Origin: Collinsella aerofaciens
GTDB lineage: Bacteria; Actinomycetota; Coriobacteriia; Coriobacteriales; Coriobacteriaceae
Assembly: GCA_021641225.1 (NCBI GenBank)
Contig: JAJWXI010000065.1
Coordinates: forward strand, 1-9,039
Direction of reading: 5' to 3'
Length of the DNA stretch: 9,039 bases
The translations under genes and the position numbers were made by a program. The notes beneath the pieces are model-generated. The model did not search any database and was not told where the DNA came from. It saw nothing but the letters and a program-made list of their open reading frames with translations. Positions 1 to 6,435 of the stretch are shown piece by piece (the first letter of the stretch is position 1; each line of letters begins with the position of its first letter).

Positions 1-192
1 TCGCAGGTCATCAATGGCGTGCTACTGCCCGTGGTTCTGGTGTTCCAGGTGGTTATTGCCGCTGACCGTCACATTATGGGTGCCAACCGCAACGGCCGCG
101 TGTGGAATGTGCTCACTTGGGCGACTATCGGTGTGATTACGGTGCTGACGGTCGTCATGTTTGTTCTACAGGCGATGGGTTACAGCGCTTAG
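1..192 (+). CDS. Nramp-family divalent metal cation transporter, C-terminal fragment
   Basis: This is the last 63 codons and the TAG stop of a gene that begins before the window. The peptide starts SQVINGVLLPVVLVFQVV and contains a conserved-looking ADRHIMG segment followed by a final hydrophobic helix (about residues 42-60 of the fragment). That pattern, a helix opening with SQV-NG-LLP, a short polar turn with DR--MG and one more helix, matches the last two membrane segments of Nramp/MntH transporters. Those are inner-membrane, proton-coupled importers of Mn2+ and Fe2+. The metal-binding residues lie in helices 1 and 6 and are outside the window, so substrate cannot be judged. Another APC-fold transporter is possible, but the Nramp match is good over the visible part. 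Confidence 0.75.
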   Translation, partial: SQVINGVLLPVVLVFQVVIAADRHIMGANRNGRVWNVLTWATIGVITVLTVVMFVLQAMGYSA

Positions 193-211
193 CGCCTCTT
201 TTGGACTCCAA

Positions 212-246
212 ACAGGCCGCTGCCATGGGTTGCGGCCTGTATTTTG
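212..246 (+). terminator. Probable intrinsic terminator of the Nramp-type gene
   Basis: A perfect 9-bp stem, ACAGGCCGC (212-220) with GCGGCCTGT (232-240), encloses an 11-base loop. It lies 19 bases after the TAG stop and is followed by ATTTTG. The T-run is short, so termination may be leaky, but position and stem quality fit a terminator. Confidence 0.65.
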
Positions 247-274
247 CCTGTTATAGGGGGTTAGTAATATGTGA

Positions 275-504
275 GTGGACAAATAATGCCAAATATGAGT
301 ACTGTTGTCTGGCCGATAGCATTTACGACCAAGAAAATAATGAACATAGTTAAGAATCTGTTTATTAAAAGCGGGTCTCCAAGTCCTAAGCCGGCCATTC
401 TGGTCAACTGGAAGGCTCGCGCGCTACCGCATGAGCGCCATTTTGGGTGGTTTTGCCTGCTACTAAAACGGTAACAGTACTCATATTTGCCACTTTTTGT
501 CCAC
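275..504. repeat. 230-bp module bounded by 32-bp imperfect inverted repeats
   Basis: The left arm (275-306) begins GTGGACAAAT. The right arm (473-504), read on the minus strand, begins GTGGACAAAA. The arms match at 29 of 32 positions, including an uninterrupted 17-base core, CAAATATGAGTACTGTT, at the inner end. Further inward the two sides still share short blocks (TAGCA, ACCA, AAA) at matching offsets, so they look like two diverged copies of one longer element in opposite orientation. The 166 bp between the arms encode nothing recognisable. No clear target-site duplication flanks the outer ends. It could be a miniature transposon-like element, a pair of dispersed repeats, or a large transcript hairpin between two gene ends. 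Confidence 0.8.
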
Positions 505-608
505 GACCTCTTGGAGTCGGCTCGAAAAGAGTGATTTTGGGTTGTTTGCTGCGGGTGTGGGCTTGGAAACAACGCTCGGGGTGGCGAGGCGCCCAGAATT
601 CGGTCGCA

Positions 609-680
609 AGGAGGGCGTTCCTCGGCTGTGCCAGGAGTGTCCCTAGGTGCCGGCACATAAGGAACGTTCCTAACTGCCGG
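609..680. repeat. Three degenerate tandem units with palindromic cores
   Basis: Three related units occur in a row: 609-632 (starting AGGAGGGCGTTCCT), 633-653 (AGGAGTGTCCCTAGGTGCCGG) and 660-680 (AGGAACGTTCCTAACTGCCGG). The last two match at 16 of 21 positions. Each has an AGGA...CCT near-palindrome. The third contains a perfect 12-bp palindrome, AGGAACGTTCCT (660-671), and GTGCCGGCAC (647-656) is a perfect 10-bp palindrome joining units two and three. Function is unknown. They may be part of a dispersed intergenic repeat. Confidence 0.5.
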
Positions 681-717
681 AGGGGGTGTCTGCCGTGGCG
701 GGCACCCCCCCCTCCGG
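677..717 (-). terminator. GC-rich hairpin downstream of the acyltransferase, possible terminator
   Basis: CCGGAGGGGG (677-686) pairs with CCCCCTCCGG (708-717). After a small internal loop, TGCC (691-694) pairs with GGCA (701-704) around a 6-base loop. The hairpin starts 24 bases downstream of the minus-strand acyltransferase stop. No T-run follows on the minus strand, so it is not a canonical intrinsic terminator. It may protect the 3' end or block convergent transcription. It contains a run of eight C residues (705-712). Confidence 0.45.
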
Positions 718-740
718 ATGTGGGAAGTTTGCGCTGCAGG

Positions 741-2957
741 TTACTTGTCGGTGCCCAGCTTGTGCGGCTTGAGAGCGAGCGCATTGACGAGCGCGTCGGT
801 GGCAGACTTGACGGCCGCCGGCTGCGGATCGTTGACGTGATCCTCGGGATGCACGGGCAGGTCCTTCTTGACTGCATCGTGGATCAAGTTGAGGTACTCA
901 GTCACGCCAGTGGTCGACAGGTGCGTGCCATCGCCATCGAACAGGTCGTTGCGATTGGCACTGTATCCGTACCAGTCGATAACGCGCACGTTCTTGTAGC
1001 GCGTAGCGGCGTTGGCAATGGCCTGGTTGGTAGAGCCAACCCACGGCTGCGGGCTGCGCGTGTTCACAAACACCACAATACGCTTATCTCCTGCATCGGT
1101 CATGATGGCGTCGATCTGGTCGTCGGTTACCAAGCCGTTGGTGCCCAGCGCAAAGACCACGATCTTGCCGGCAAGGTTCTGTTGGAGATAGCCCTCAAAT
1201 GTCGCGCGGCCCGCATCAAACTGGCGGCCCTTTTCGGCATCGATGTGACTGTGCGGGAACACGCCGTCAAAGGAATCAACGGCGCGCAGCGACACGGAGT
1301 CACCGATCATCAGCAGGTCGTAGGATCCATCGGGGAAGCCGTCGTTGTCCTTGTCGGTGTCGTCGGCCGCCTGCTGGTCGGTGGGCGCGGTGTTTTTGGC
1401 TTCCTTGTTGAGGACTTCGGCGCCCTCACCGCTCAGTGCGGAAGTCTCCGGCACAAAGATCAGGCCGCCCAGCGCGATAACAAGCACGATGCCGCAAGTG
1501 GCGCACGCGGGAATATGCGCGCGCACCCAGTTGGCGGGCGTGGTGCTGCCGTCGCGGAACTCGGATACGGTGCGCCCAAAGGCGCCCTTTCTAAACGGCG
1601 TCTCGATAAAGCGATATGAGCATTCGGCTACGGCGACCACCAACAACACCTGCAAAATGTACTGCCACCACGGCGTATCGTTGATGTTGGCGACCGGGTT
1701 CATGAGCAACAGTAGCGGATAGTGCCACAGGTAGATGCTGTACGAGCGCTTGCCAACCCACACGAGCGGTTCGGCGGACAGTGCGCGGGCAACCATTCCC
1801 TGGGGCTGCACGCAGGCCGCGATGACCATGAGCGTGAGGATGGAGCATAACAGCGTGCCGCCGCGATACTGGAACGCGGTGTAGCCGTTGGTGAGCGCGA
1901 CCATGGCGGCAAGGCCAACCAGACCCACGACGCCCAACATATCGATGGATGCGGGCGAGGACCAAAAGCGCACGAGGGCGCTCGGCTGTGCCGGGACGGT
2001 CTCGGCTGCGCCGTCGGTCGTAGCGTCATGCTTGCTTTCGGCGTTCTTGCCGTGCTTGGCGGCGCCAGCCAGGCGATTGAGCCCCAAACGATGAGCGAGA
2101 CGCACCGGCGCCAGGTCGCGATCGGGGATAAAGGCCATCCAGGCGCCCAGAAGCAGCGAGAACACGCGGGTGTCGGTGCCGTAGTACACGCGGCTGGGGT
2201 CGGCGGCGGGGTTATAGAGCACCATCATGGCGATGGCGGAGACAGCAGCCAGGCCCAGAACCACGCGGCGCGTGTTGGGCTTGCTCATGTGCATGGATAC
2301 CATAGCGAGCAGCAGCGGGGGCCAAACCAGGTAGAACTGTTCCTCGATGGCGAGCGACCAAAAGTGCGTAAGCGGCGAGGGGTCGCCCAGGGCGTTGAAG
2401 TACGAGACGTTTTGGGCAATCTGCCACCAGTTGTTGAAGAACAGCAGCGACGGCAGGATGTCGGGGCGCATCTTGGTGAGCATCACGTGGTTAAAGATGG
2501 TGCACAGCGCGCAGGTCACAAACACTACCGTTACCACGGCGGGGACCAGGCGACGGATGCGGCGAATCCAGAAGCTCTTAAGGTCGATGCGGCCGGTCTT
2601 AGCGACTTCGTTGAGTAGCAGGCGTGTGATCAGATAGCCCGAAAGCACAAAGAAGATCGTGACGCCAAGCAGGCCGCCCTGAGCCCACGTGAGGTTGAGG
2701 TGATAGAGCACCACCGCGACGACGGCAAGCGTGCGCAGGCCGTCGAGCGCAGGGATGTAGCGGGACTTGGGGCGAGCAGGCGTCTGCTCCGCGGCGGGAG
2801 TGTTGGCGCGGCCCGCGTTGTTGGCAGAAGCGCGATGGGGGCTTGCGGTGCGTCGCGGCTCGTTGGCACGGCGCTCGCCCTTCACGCGTTCGTGCGGCGC
2901 CGGCTCGTTGCCCGTGCGGCGTCGACCGCGCGAGCCCGATTGCGAGAATTGTTCCAT
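741..2957 (-). CDS. OafA-type membrane O-acyltransferase fused to an SGNH hydrolase-like domain
   Basis: The protein has 738 residues and is probably an O-acetyltransferase acting on a cell-surface glycan such as peptidoglycan or a polysaccharide. Residues 1-65 are arginine/proline-rich and probably cytosolic. Residues about 66-460 form the multi-helix Acyl_transf_3 domain: the YHL motif with H86, FFVLSGYL (102-109), THFWSLAIEEQFYL (197-210), RSYSIYLWHYP (404-414) and RFIETPFRK (449-457). One more hydrophobic helix (about 484-502) leads to a linker and then an extracytoplasmic SGNH-like domain. This has block I IGDSVS with S554, block III LGTNG with N607 and block V DGTHL with D676 and H679, so all catalytic positions appear intact. 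In known two-domain members the membrane part carries acetyl groups across and the SGNH part transfers them. The ATG at 2957 is the only reasonable start. Its Shine-Dalgarno (GGATGATG) is weak. The gene stands alone on this strand. Confidence 0.9.
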   Translation of the reverse strand: MEQFSQSGSRGRRRTGNEPAPHERVKGERRANEPRRTASPHRASANNAGRANTPAAEQTPARPKSRYIPALDGLRTLAVVAVVLYHLNLTWAQGGLLGVTIFFVLSGYLITRLLLNEVAKTGRIDLKSFWIRRIRRLVPAVVTVVFVTCALCTIFNHVMLTKMRPDILPSLLFFNNWWQIAQNVSYFNALGDPSPLTHFWSLAIEEQFYLVWPPLLLAMVSMHMSKPNTRRVVLGLAAVSAIAMMVLYNPAADPSRVYYGTDTRVFSLLLGAWMAFIPDRDLAPVRLAHRLGLNRLAGAAKHGKNAESKHDATTDGAAETVPAQPSALVRFWSSPASIDMLGVVGLVGLAAMVALTNGYTAFQYRGGTLLCSILTLMVIAACVQPQGMVARALSAEPLVWVGKRSYSIYLWHYPLLLLMNPVANINDTPWWQYILQVLLVVAVAECSYRFIETPFRKGAFGRTVSEFRDGSTTPANWVRAHIPACATCGIVLVIALGGLIFVPETSALSGEGAEVLNKEAKNTAPTDQQAADDTDKDNDGFPDGSYDLLMIGDSVSLRAVDSFDGVFPHSHIDAEKGRQFDAGRATFEGYLQQNLAGKIVVFALGTNGLVTDDQIDAIMTDAGDKRIVVFVNTRSPQPWVGSTNQAIANAATRYKNVRVIDWYGYSANRNDLFDGDGTHLSTTGVTEYLNLIHDAVKKDLPVHPEDHVNDPQPAAVKSATDALVNALALKPHKLGTDK

Positions 2958-2996
2958 AAAACATCATCCAATGACGAGAATAATCAGCACGTATTC

Positions 2997-3002
2997 ATTG
3001 TA
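2997..3002 (-). promoter_or_regulatory. Candidate -10 box for the acyltransferase gene
   Basis: On the minus strand TACAAT lies 39 bases upstream of the ATG at 2957 and matches TATAAT at five of six positions. No good -35 hexamer sits 16-18 bases further upstream, so this is a weak call. Confidence 0.3.
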
Positions 3003-3050
3003 GCTGCCTGCCCCTGTGAATGCTTGCTGCTGGCGCAAGCTCAAGCGCGC

Positions 3051-3068
3051 GTCCACATCAAAGTGGAC
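3051..3068. promoter_or_regulatory. Inverted repeat upstream of the nucleoside salvage operon
   Basis: GTCCAC (3051-3056) and GTGGAC (3063-3068) form a 6-bp inverted repeat with a 6-base spacer. It lies between the divergent acyltransferase and ribokinase genes, 77 bases before the ribokinase start, followed by an AT-rich TAAAGTTATAG stretch that could hold a -10 element. It could be an operator or a chance palindrome. No regulator for this operon is visible in the window. Confidence 0.25.
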
Positions 3069-3144
3069 TAAAGTTATAGGGGGTGCGAGAGTGCACAATC
3101 GTTGGTCGACGGTGGGCGCAAAGCCTGAAGACGAGGAGGTTTCC

Positions 3145-4140
3145 ATGGCGGATCACAGCATCGTTGCGGTGTTCGGCAGCATGAACATGGACCTTTCGGT
3201 GGCGTGCGAGCGCATGCCGCGTGCGGGCGAGACAGTCGGTGGCAGCGGTTTTATCACCAACGCTGGTGGCAAGGGCGCTAACCAGGCCGTCGCTGCTGCG
3301 CGCATGGGTGCGCGCACGTGCATGATCGGCGCTGTTGGGCGCGATACCTTTGGCGATGCGCTTGTGGCAGGGCTCCAGGATGCCGGCGTGGGCGTTGAGT
3401 TTGTGGCGCGTCGCGATGACGTGGAGACCGGTACCGCGACTATCATTCGCTGTGAGAGCGACAACCGCATCGTGCTGTCGCCGGGCGCCAACCATGTGCT
3501 TGCGGGCGAGGACGTTGCCCGCGCACTGAGGCGCTTGGTGGCCGACGAGCTCGACGGCGATGCCAGCGAGATTGCCCCGGCTGCTGGCGGCGTCTTTATC
3601 GCCCAGGGCGAATGCGATCTGATGGCAACGGCCGCGGCGCTCTCTTGCGCTCACGAGCTGGGGTTCTATACGATCTTTAACCCGGCGCCCGCCTGCGACC
3701 TGCCGGCAGGAGCGTGGCCAGCGGTCGATCTGGTCTGCCCCAACGAGACCGAGTGCCAGGTGCTGACGGGCATTCTGCCCACGGATGATGCGAGTTGCGT
3801 CGCCGCGCTCAATGCGCTGCTCGACAAGGGCGCCGGGGCTGCGGTCATCACGCTGGGCGGCGCCGGCTCGGTTACGCTCGGCGATGGCGGTGAGCCGCTG
3901 CGCATGCCGGCGCTTTCGAGTACGGTAGTCGATACCACGGCCGCGGGCGATACGTTTATCGGCGCGTTGGCGGCGGCTCGTCTGGAGGGCCTGCCGCTCT
4001 TTGAGTGCATGGCGGCGGGCGCTCGCGCCTCGGCGGTGACGGTATCGCGCCTGGGCGCTCAGCAATCAATTCCCACGCATGCGGAAGTCGAGCACAAGTT
4101 TGGTTTAGACGGTTTGGATGTAGACGGAGAAGCGGAGTAG
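3145..4140 (+). CDS. rbsK: Ribokinase (PfkB family)
   Basis: The 331-residue protein phosphorylates D-ribose to ribose 5-phosphate with ATP in the cytoplasm. It shows the full PfkB/ribokinase signature set. GSMNMDLSV lies at 11-19 and GGKGANQAVAAARMG at 41-55 (sugar binding and first PfkB signature). The Mg/phosphate motif NETE is at 200-203, and VDTTAAGDTF at 262-271 includes the catalytic base D269. The AAGD form of the anion-hole motif is also found in Escherichia coli RbsK. Length is near the family norm of about 300-320. The ATG at 3145 is chosen because GAGGAGGT (3133-3140) sits just upstream. An in-frame ATG at 3016 would add 43 residues without family character. The next gene, a nucleoside hydrolase, starts 4 bp after the stop, so the ribose probably comes from nucleosides. 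Another PfkB sugar or nucleoside kinase is possible, but the motifs fit ribokinase best. Confidence 0.88.
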   Translation: MADHSIVAVFGSMNMDLSVACERMPRAGETVGGSGFITNAGGKGANQAVAAARMGARTCMIGAVGRDTFGDALVAGLQDAGVGVEFVARRDDVETGTATIIRCESDNRIVLSPGANHVLAGEDVARALRRLVADELDGDASEIAPAAGGVFIAQGECDLMATAAALSCAHELGFYTIFNPAPACDLPAGAWPAVDLVCPNETECQVLTGILPTDDASCVAALNALLDKGAGAAVITLGGAGSVTLGDGGEPLRMPALSSTVVDTTAAGDTFIGALAAARLEGLPLFECMAAGARASAVTVSRLGAQQSIPTHAEVEHKFGLDGLDVDGEAE

Positions 4141-4144
4141 AACA

Positions 4145-5119
4145 ATGGCAACCAAGAAGCTGATCCTTGATCTGGATATGGGTGTGGATGATGCGATGGC
4201 GCTTGCCTATGCCATCGCGAGCCCCGAGGTGGAGCTCGTCGGCATCACCACGTGCTTTGGCAACGTGCGCGTCGAGCAGTCGGCGCACAACTGCTTGGCG
4301 GTGCTCGACCTGTTGGGTCGTCCCGAGGTGCCGGTGTACCTGGGCGCCGATCGTCCCATGAAGGCGACCGAACCCTACACGCCGCCGGCGTCCACCACGC
4401 TTATCCACGGCAAGAATGGCATTGGCGGCGCAAGCGTGCCCGCCTCGCCGTACGAGCCGGTGGGCGCGACGTCGGCCGACGGTAACGCGGCGGTCGATTA
4501 CCTGATTGATGCCGCGCGTACCTATGGCCCCGATCTGGTCTACGTTGCGACCGGCCCACTCACCAATCTGGCGCTTGCCCTGGAGCGCGATGCGGCGGCG
4601 ATGATGTCTATCGGCCGCGTGGTCGTGATGGGCGGTGCGCTTACCGTGCCCGGCAACGTGAGCGCGGGCGCCGAGGCCAACATGGCGGGCGACCCCGAGG
4701 CGGCCGACGCTGTGTTGCGTTCAGGTCGCAAGCTCACCATGGTGGGCTTGGATGTGACGCACCGCGTGGTGCTCACGCGCCGCGACGTTGCCGGCTGGAC
4801 GGGCTCGGGCACTATGGCTGGCTGCGCGTTTGCGAGCATGGTCGAGCACTATATCGGTTCGTACGAAATGAACGCGCCCTACCTGGGCGGCTGCGCGCTG
4901 CACGATCCGCTGGCGGTTGCCGTGGCGATTGATCCCACGCTCGTGGGTGCGCTCGGCTGTAACCTGCGCGTTGACTTGCTGGGCGAGTACCGAGGCCGCA
5001 CCATTTGCGACGAGCACCGCCTGTCCGATCCGGATAAGAGCGCGCTCGTGGCGCTCACCGTGGACGCCCCGCGTTTCCTCGCGGAGTTTAAGGCACGCAT
5101 GGCCCGCATCCTTGGCTAA
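4145..5119 (+). CDS. Nucleoside hydrolase, inosine/uridine-preferring (IUNH) family
   Basis: The 324-residue protein should cleave the N-glycosidic bond of a ribonucleoside to give base and ribose, using bound Ca2+. The N-terminal Ca2+ motif is DLDMGVDDA (9-17), with D11, D15 and D16 aligned to the usual DTDPGIDDA; the usual Thr is Leu here. Other family landmarks are FGN (38-40), HGKNGIGG (88-95), ATGPLTN (135-141), VMGG (161-164) and PGN (169-171). E177-A-N179 lies where many members have EFN, and DPEAA is at 183-187. ALHDPLAV at 251-258 supplies the likely catalytic H253 and Ca2+ ligand D254. The start codon lies 4 bp after the ribokinase stop with GGAG-type Shine-Dalgarno sequence inside the end of that gene, so the two are translationally coupled. 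Base specificity (purine, pyrimidine or broad) cannot be told. No intrinsic terminator is obvious downstream. Confidence 0.88.
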   Translation: MATKKLILDLDMGVDDAMALAYAIASPEVELVGITTCFGNVRVEQSAHNCLAVLDLLGRPEVPVYLGADRPMKATEPYTPPASTTLIHGKNGIGGASVPASPYEPVGATSADGNAAVDYLIDAARTYGPDLVYVATGPLTNLALALERDAAAMMSIGRVVVMGGALTVPGNVSAGAEANMAGDPEAADAVLRSGRKLTMVGLDVTHRVVLTRRDVAGWTGSGTMAGCAFASMVEHYIGSYEMNAPYLGGCALHDPLAVAVAIDPTLVGALGCNLRVDLLGEYRGRTICDEHRLSDPDKSALVALTVDAPRFLAEFKARMARILG

Positions 5120-5193
5120 ACGGTTTCTGCGCCCCGTTCCAGATTAGCTACCGAGTAAATACGCCCGTTGGGGGAATAGTCGCGTCGCTTCGC

Positions 5194-5222
5194 TTGACAA
5201 CAGGCTAAACTAGCTATTAAAC
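5194..5222 (+). promoter_or_regulatory. Candidate promoter of the LacI-family regulator
   Basis: A perfect TTGACA -35 box (5194-5199) is followed by an AT-rich -10 region. TATTAA (5215-5220) has a 15-base spacer and TTAAAC (5217-5222) a 17-base spacer; neither is ideal. Transcription would begin about 100 bases before the regulator's ATG. The operator-like sequence at 5218-5241 overlaps the -10 and start region, a typical place for autorepression. Confidence 0.5.
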
Positions 5223-5241
5223 ATTTACTATTCTGTTTAGA
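5218..5241. promoter_or_regulatory. Predicted operator of the LacI-family regulator (own promoter)
   Basis: TAAACA (5218-5223) and TGTTTA (5234-5239) form an inverted repeat. The overlapping 18-mer TTTACTATTCTGTTTAGA (5224-5241), read on the minus strand, matches 17 of 18 bases of the sequence at 6504-6521 upstream of the isomerase. Flanking CTAAAC (5205-5210) and GTTTAG (5256-5261) form a wider symmetric pair. Location over the start region of the candidate promoter fits autoregulation. Confidence 0.55.
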
Positions 5242-5322
5242 TTGAATTTGCGGTCGTTTAGTTGTCGAGTCACGGGGCGGTCAGGCCACGATGCTCCGCC
5301 ACGACCGTTGCTAGGGGGAACA

Positions 5323-6333
5323 ATGGCCAAAGCAAGTGTTCGCGAGATCAGCCGCATCACCGGTTTTTCGCCTGCGACCGTGTCCAACGCGCTCAACCGC
5401 AAGCGCAGCGTGAGCGAGGAGACCGCCAAGGTCATCCTGGAGTGCGCACAGTCGCTGGGCTATCAGCAGTCGACGCAGCTCGAGAGCATTCAGTTCGTGC
5501 TTGCGCGCAAGACGGGCGCCATTCTGGACGAGAGCACCTTCCATCCTGCGGTCATTGAGGGCGTGGAGCGCCAGGCGCGCCGTCACGGTATGAGCACGAG
5601 CTTTGTCTCGCTCGACTTTAGCGACTTGGACGCCGTGCGCCCGCAGGTCGAGGGCCTGATTGCCGATCCGTCCGCCGCTATCGTGCTGATGGGCACCGAG
5701 CTGGGTGAGGAAGACTACGCCTTGTTTGCCAACGCTGCCGCCCACTTGATCGTGCTCGATGGCTGGAGCGATCGTCAGTACTTCGATGCCGTAGTCATTG
5801 CCAACACCGATTCGGTGCTGCGTGCCGTGGACTACCTAATCGAGAAAGGTCACAAGCAAATCGGCTATCTGGCAGGCGACCTTCGCATTCGCAACTTTAA
5901 GGATCGCGAGCGCGGCTATCGCCAAGCGCTCGAGGACGCGGGCCTTGAGGCTAACCCGACATGGCGCGTCACGCTGGGCACCACGCTCGAGGGCGCCTAT
6001 CGCGACATGGGCACGTGGCTCGACAGCGTCTCACGCGACAACCTGCCGACGGCTTTCTTTGCCGAGAACGACGTGCTCGCCGTAGGCGCCATGCGCGCGT
6101 TCAACGAGCACGGTATTCGCGTGCCCGAGGATGTTTCGATCATCGGCTTTGACGACCTATCTCTGGGCGCCTTCTCCAACCCGCCGCTCACCACGGTGCA
6201 CGTTCCCAAGCACGAGGTGGGCGAGATCGCGGTACGCCGCCTGGTGGGCAACATCCGCAATCCCAAGAGCTATACCTGCAAAACGGCCGTGTCGACCTAT
6301 TTTGTCGAGCGTCAAAGCGTGCGTGAAATCTAG
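5323..6333 (+). CDS. LacI-family transcriptional regulator
   Basis: The 336-residue DNA-binding repressor probably controls the sugar operon that follows. Residues 5-47 are the LacI helix-turn-helix (VREISRITGFSPATVSNALN and onward, ending at LGY). Residues about 58-336 form the periplasmic-binding-protein-like effector domain, with GHKQIGYLAG (166-175), FFAENDVLAVGAMRAF (225-240) and VSIIGFDDLS (251-260) in the usual places. The linker is unusual: the common hinge-helix consensus with PN--AR-L is replaced by QQSTQLESIQFVLARKTG (48-65), so minor-groove contact may differ from classical LacI/PurR. The ATG at 5323 has AGGGGG (5313-5318) upstream. An in-frame ATG at 5242 would add 27 residues lacking family similarity and lies beside the operator. 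The effector is unknown; a sugar or sugar phosphate of the downstream pathway is likely. Confidence 0.9.
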   Translation: MAKASVREISRITGFSPATVSNALNRKRSVSEETAKVILECAQSLGYQQSTQLESIQFVLARKTGAILDESTFHPAVIEGVERQARRHGMSTSFVSLDFSDLDAVRPQVEGLIADPSAAIVLMGTELGEEDYALFANAAAHLIVLDGWSDRQYFDAVVIANTDSVLRAVDYLIEKGHKQIGYLAGDLRIRNFKDRERGYRQALEDAGLEANPTWRVTLGTTLEGAYRDMGTWLDSVSRDNLPTAFFAENDVLAVGAMRAFNEHGIRVPEDVSIIGFDDLSLGAFSNPPLTTVHVPKHEVGEIAVRRLVGNIRNPKSYTCKTAVSTYFVERQSVREI

Positions 6334-6397
6334 GCGAAGGCGGCATCGTCTGCGGCGTGCCAAAGCACACTAGGGCAGTAAACATAGCGTCATTCAG

Positions 6398-6424
6398 AAG
6401 AGGATCCTTCGGGGTCCTCTTTTT
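6398..6424 (+). terminator. Intrinsic terminator after the LacI-family gene
   Basis: AAGAGGATCC (6398-6407) pairs with GGGTCCTCTT (6412-6421), with one G-U pair, around a stable TTCG tetraloop and is followed by a TTTTTG tail. It separates the regulator from the isomerase operon, so the operon needs its own promoter. Confidence 0.92.
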
Positions 6425-6435
6425 GTTTCCCTTGT

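Larger units (their letters stand above)
193..740. other. Gene-free intergenic region with repeats between converging genes
   Basis: No convincing coding sequence is visible between the Nramp-type stop and the stop of the minus-strand acyltransferase. Open frames exist on both strands here, including one of about 130 codons on the minus strand. They lack Shine-Dalgarno sites, have arginine/proline-rich low-complexity translations and run across inverted repeats, so I do not call them. In order the region holds a hairpin (212-240), an inverted-repeat module (275-504), a segment with no recognised feature (505-608), degenerate tandem units (609-680) and a GC-rich hairpin (677-717). The part from about 261 to 370 is clearly AT-richer than the neighbouring genes. 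Confidence 0.7.

Noticed and set aside
250..261. 12-mer GTTATAGGGGGT repeated at 3073-3084
   Set aside because: One shared 12-mer between two places in a 9-kb window is expected by chance, and the two contexts differ.
261..656. Open frame of 131 codons on the minus strand across the inverted repeats
   Set aside because: It has no Shine-Dalgarno site, the translation is Arg/Pro-rich in its first half, and it passes through both repeat arms. It is better explained as repeat DNA that happens to be open.
447..1619. Long plus-strand frame (390 codons) opposite the acyltransferase C-terminal half
   Set aside because: It is antisense to a well-supported gene whose catalytic motifs are intact; GC-rich codon structure keeps the opposite frame open.
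3085..3144. Possible riboswitch in the ribokinase leader (GGGCGCAAAGCC resembles part of a cyclic-di-GMP aptamer)
   Set aside because: Only this short piece matches. The other conserved aptamer segment and a closing helix are missing, and the leader is short.
3058..4065. Minus-strand frame of 335 codons opposite ribokinase
   Set aside because: It is an Arg/His/Ala-rich shadow of the ribokinase gene with no domain.
5119..5140. Weak hairpin AACGG/CCGTT after the nucleoside hydrolase as a terminator
   Set aside because: It has only 5 bp, a long loop and no T-run after it.
5242..5322. Upstream in-frame ATG start for the LacI-family protein
   Set aside because: It would add 27 residues without similarity to the family and lacks a Shine-Dalgarno site, whereas the ATG at 5323 has AGGGGG upstream and puts the helix-turn-helix at the usual position.
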